Shown here piece by piece: positions 7,208 through 8,619 of a stretch of DNA of 8,619 bases (within the stretch, counting starts at the first letter, position 1; the number at the start of each line of letters is the position of its first letter). The DNA comes from Hyphomonas sp. (lineage in GTDB: Bacteria; Pseudomonadota; Alphaproteobacteria; Caulobacterales; Hyphomonadaceae). The stretch covers positions 1 through 8,619 of the forward strand of contig DNFL01000401.1 of assembly GCA_003486945.1 (NCBI GenBank). The letters run 5' to 3'. The position numbers and the translations under genes were made by a program. The notes beneath the pieces were generated by a model that was given only the letters and a program-made list of their open reading frames with translations, did not search any database and was not told the origin of the DNA.

Positions 7208-7222
7208 GGCAACTTCGCCTCA
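7205..7222 (+). repeat. Small inverted repeat overlapping the dehydrogenase 1 stop codon
   Basis: TGAGGC (7205-7210), a 6-nt spacer AACTTC, then GCCTCA (7217-7222) form a perfect 6-bp stem whose first three bases are the TGA stop codon. It lies just upstream of the stronger hairpin at 7232-7253, and together they may end the plus-strand transcript. No T run follows this stem. Confidence 0.45.
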
Positions 7223-7231
7223 CACAGAAAA

Positions 7232-7253
7232 GCGGCGGGATTTCTCCCGCCGC
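7232..7253 (-). terminator. Strong intrinsic terminator between convergent genes
   Basis: GCGGCGGGA (7232-7240), loop TTTC, and TCCCGCCGC (7245-7253) make a perfect 9-bp GC-rich stem with a tetraloop. Read on the minus strand it is followed at once by TTTTCTG (7224-7230 plus A7231), so it is a good rho-independent terminator for the exported Hcp-like gene, 15 bp after its stop. On the plus strand the stem is followed by CCTCAAAG with no T tract. For the dehydrogenase transcript it would therefore act mainly as a 3'-end stabilising hairpin or a weak terminator. Confidence 0.85.
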
Positions 7254-7268
7254 CCTCAAAGCGTATTG

Positions 7269-7805
7269 TCAGTGCTCGCCCGGATAGGCGGTGTAGGATA
7301 CCGGTTCCGGCGCTTCCCAGCTGACCGAGTCGGTCGGCTTGGTGGCGCTGCCTTCGAAGACTTCGAGCGTTGCGGTCTTGTACGAGATGTCGAAATTCTC
7401 GACGACCTGCGAGCCTTCGCCCGTATAGGTCGAGTAGTTGTTCAACGTCGCATCGGTCAGTTTCCAGACCTGCTTGCCGGCCACGCCGTCATTGGTGATC
7501 GTGATCTCGACCACCGGAACCTTGGTGCCGTTGACGATGTTCTTGATGACCTTGGCCGAGCCCGAATCGAAGTTGCGGGTGACGTAGATGCCACCCGTGT
7601 AGAGCTGCGTCTTGGCCGGTTCGACCGGCATGTAGGTCACCGGGTCGTAAACCGGCTGCTGCGACACGCTGATGGTCGCGGCCGTCGCGGCCAGCTTGTC
7701 GTTGCCGAGTTTCACTTCAACGCCGGCATGCGCAAGTCCGGCAACCAGCATCGAAGCTGCGGTGGCAGCGGCGAAGCGGCGGCTATGCGCGAGAATTCTG
7801 GACAT
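7269..7805 (-). CDS. Exported Hcp-like (type VI tube family) protein, orphan
   Basis: A 178-residue precursor with a clear Sec signal peptide: basic MSRILAHSRR, hydrophobic core about 11-24, AHA at 25-27 before Gly28. The mature part of about 151 residues is beta-rich. From about residue 70 it follows the Hcp pattern: GGIYVTRNFDSGSAK, a helix-like VIKNIVNG, strands VPVVEITITN and VWKLTDATL, then VENFDISYKTATLEV. T6SS Hcp proteins show similar wording (LTDAT, then E-x-x-S/D-L/I-x-Y). Normal Hcp has no signal peptide because it is loaded from the cytoplasm, so this is probably a periplasmic or surface relative, not a working T6SS tube. The fold assignment is by eye. No type VI gene is in view. 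ATG 7805 is chosen because the signal peptide starts there and AAGGGA lies 9-10 nt upstream. In-frame upstream ATGs, the furthest at 7922, would bury the signal. Confidence 0.7.
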   Translation of the reverse strand: MSRILAHSRRFAAATAASMLVAGLAHAGVEVKLGNDKLAATAATISVSQQPVYDPVTYMPVEPAKTQLYTGGIYVTRNFDSGSAKVIKNIVNGTKVPVVEITITNDGVAGKQVWKLTDATLNNYSTYTGEGSQVVENFDISYKTATLEVFEGSATKPTDSVSWEAPEPVSYTAYPGEH

Positions 7806-7870
7806 GGAGTTCAATCCCTTTGTGCTGCGCCGCGGGCGGGAGCCCATCGCTCGTCTCCCCGGCGAGTGAC

Positions 7871-7907
7871 TGCCATACGACGCCCCAATTCGGGATGGAA
7901 TATGGCA
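7871..7907. repeat. Inverted repeat TGCCATA / TATGGCA, possible operator
   Basis: TGCCATA at 7871-7877 and TATGGCA at 7901-7907 are perfect inverted copies, with a 23-bp spacer holding an inner CCC/GGG pair. Starts are 30 bp apart, near three helical turns, so a dimeric or tetrameric regulator could bind both on one DNA face. It may also form a cruciform. The regulator is unknown. Confidence 0.4.
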
Positions 7908-7918
7908 ACGCGTTGTCA
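7903..7918. promoter_or_regulatory. 16-bp near-palindrome overlapping a predicted -35, candidate operator
   Basis: TGGCAACGCGTTGTCA is palindromic except for one base pair (positions 7905/7916), with a perfect 10-bp core CAACGCGTTG at 7906-7915. A central CG within TG...CA ends is typical of LacI-family operators, and TetR-family sites can look alike. It covers the predicted -35 (7913-7918), where a bound repressor would block RNA polymerase. No regulator gene is in the window, so the identity of the binder is inference. Confidence 0.45.
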
Positions 7919-7941
7919 GCATTCGATCACACAGAAATATT
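7913..7941 (+). promoter_or_regulatory. Predicted sigma-70 promoter for acyl-CoA dehydrogenase 2
   Basis: TTGTCA (7913-7918), a 17-bp spacer, and AATATT (7936-7941) compare with TTGACA-N17-TATAAT: five of six matches in the -35, and a moderate AT-rich -10. An 18-bp spacer with ATATTT is equally possible. The start site would be near 7948, giving a leader of about 70 nt before ATG 8020. Confidence 0.4.
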
Positions 7942-8019
7942 TTTCACCCGGATTACAGGTCCCTACAGCCTGGGCCTGCCAGCAGACCGAAAAGACCAAC
8001 TGAGGAAACGGAGCCAGCC

Positions 8020-8619
8020 ATGGACTTCAACGACACCCCCGCCGAAGCTGCCTTCCGCGCCGAAGCGCAAAGCTGGCTCGCCGCCCATGCCCCGGCGCAT
8101 GAAATGCCGGTCGGCATCAAGCTGGAGGATACCGATGAAGCCGCGCGCGGCCGCGCCTGGATGCGCGAACTGTACAATGGCGGCTGGTCCGGCCTGACCT
8201 TCCCCAAGGCGCTGGGCGGGCGCGGGCTTTCCGGCATCGAGGCGGTGATCTTTGCCGAGGAAGAGGGCAAGTACCATCTGCCCAAGGGGCCGTTCACTTC
8301 GATCGGTACGGGCATGGCCCTGCCGGTGATTGCCAAGCACGGCACCGACGAACAGCGCGCCCGCTTCATCGAGCCGACGCTGAAAGGCGACCTCACCTGG
8401 TGCCAGCTGTTTTCCGACCCGGCTGCCGGGTCGGACCTTGCCGCGCTGCGGACCAAGGCGGTGCGGGCCGATGACGGCTCGGGCGACTGGATCATCAACG
8501 GGCAGAAGGTCTGGTCCAGCTGGGCCCACCTGACCGACTGGGGCATCCTGGTGGTCCGCACCGATCGGGACAAGCCGAAGCAGGAGGGGCTCACGATGTT
8601 CATCGTCGACATGAAGGCC
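8020..8619 (+). CDS. Acyl-CoA dehydrogenase, N-terminal half (3' end outside window)
   Basis: The first 200 residues of a second acyl-CoA dehydrogenase are seen; family members are usually about 380-410. Helical N-terminal domain: GGWSGLTFPKALGGRGLSG at 54-72, EEEGKYHLP at 80-88, GTGMALPVIAKHGTDEQ at 96-112. The flavin/substrate motif is intact in the middle domain: WCQLFSDPAAGSDLAALRTK (127-146), then WIINGQKVWSSWAHLTDWG (157-175). The wording resembles FadE29-like and related large dehydrogenases of steroid or hydrophobic acyl-CoA breakdown more than short-chain ones, but substrate is not determined. The catalytic base and C-terminal FAD contacts are beyond the window. ATG 8020 has GGAG 6 nt upstream (8010-8013). 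It is the probable partner of the dehydrogenase at 6092-7207, which lacks this flavin motif. The pair is separated by the inverted Hcp-like gene. Confidence 0.93.
   Translation, partial: MDFNDTPAEAAFRAEAQSWLAAHAPAHEMPVGIKLEDTDEAARGRAWMRELYNGGWSGLTFPKALGGRGLSGIEAVIFAEEEGKYHLPKGPFTSIGTGMALPVIAKHGTDEQRARFIEPTLKGDLTWCQLFSDPAAGSDLAALRTKAVRADDGSGDWIINGQKVWSSWAHLTDWGILVVRTDRDKPKQEGLTMFIVDMKA

Larger units (their letters stand above)
7806..8019. promoter_or_regulatory. Divergent regulatory region between the Hcp-like gene and acyl-CoA dehydrogenase 2
   Basis: This 214-bp non-coding spacer separates two divergent genes. It contains a plausible sigma-70 promoter for the plus strand (7913-7941), an overlapping palindrome (7903-7918), a wider inverted repeat (7871-7907) and a notable A/T cluster, GAAATATTTTTC, at 7934-7945. 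The minus-strand gene must also start here, but I see no good -35/-10 pair for it. The plus-strand gene has GGAG at 8010-8013, 6 nt before ATG 8020. Confidence 0.55.

Noticed and set aside
7806..7922. N-terminal extension of the Hcp-like protein to an upstream ATG at 7922
   Set aside because: It would place about 39 Arg/Ser-rich residues before a textbook signal peptide, and the ATG at 7805 has its own ribosome site.
7068..8003. A 311-codon plus-strand frame running from inside dehydrogenase 1 across the Hcp-like gene
   Set aside because: It starts within a real gene in another frame, passes through the terminator hairpin, and is antisense to a gene with a clear signal peptide.
7953..8612. 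Minus-strand open frames (219 and 188 codons) opposite acyl-CoA dehydrogenase 2
   Set aside because: The plus frame carries WCQLFSDPAAGSDL and other family motifs and a good ribosome site; the antisense frames have Ser/Arg/Pro-rich shadow composition.
1..8619. CRISPR array, insertion sequence, prophage or integron
   Set aside because: No regularly spaced repeats, transposase, integrase or terminal inverted repeats were found. Gene content and composition are uniform and chromosomal.

Overview
The window reads as chromosomal DNA of a GC-rich alphaproteobacterium, most likely Caulobacterales (Hyphomonadaceae-like). This rests on strong G/C bias at third codon positions, a histidine kinase with a PleC/DivJ-type dimerisation domain, TTAA-type and GANTC-type motifs upstream of that kinase, and a 191-residue conserved protein of a kind I associate with this order. 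No database search was possible, so the taxonomy is inference.

Layout. Positions 1-2052 (minus) hold a membrane sensor histidine kinase with two PAS domains; its C-terminal ATPase half lies outside the window. A 146-bp gap with a dyad built on two GTTAAC hexamers separates it from pepN (2199-4823, minus), a complete M1 aminopeptidase N. A short divergent promoter region leads to a small VanZ-family membrane protein (4939-5307, plus). This gene meets a conserved hypothetical protein (5308-5883, minus) tail to tail with no base between the two stop codons. A 208-bp divergent spacer follows, then an acyl-CoA dehydrogenase homologue (6092-7207, plus) that appears to lack the usual catalytic glutamate. 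Next comes a convergent gene (7269-7805, minus) for an exported protein with an Hcp-like (type VI tube) pattern, preceded by a strong shared hairpin terminator. After a regulatory-looking 214-bp divergent spacer with two inverted repeats, a second acyl-CoA dehydrogenase (8020-8619, plus) begins and runs off the window.

How the genes work together. The left half is mostly housekeeping and signalling: cell-cycle-type phosphorelay, peptide turnover and envelope. The right half looks like lipid or steroid-type acyl-CoA oxidation. One dehydrogenase has degenerate active-site motifs and the other has intact N-terminal ones, a combination known from heteromeric acyl-CoA dehydrogenases. The exported Hcp-like gene sits between them in the opposite orientation, and no other type VI gene is in view.

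There is no tRNA, rRNA, CRISPR array, insertion sequence or phage gene in the window, and no intergenic gap exceeds about 220 bp. I see no clear, wholly new multi-gene system. The points most worth following are the exported orphan Hcp-like protein, the catalytically unusual dehydrogenase pair, and the palindromes at 7871-7918 and 2167-2193.
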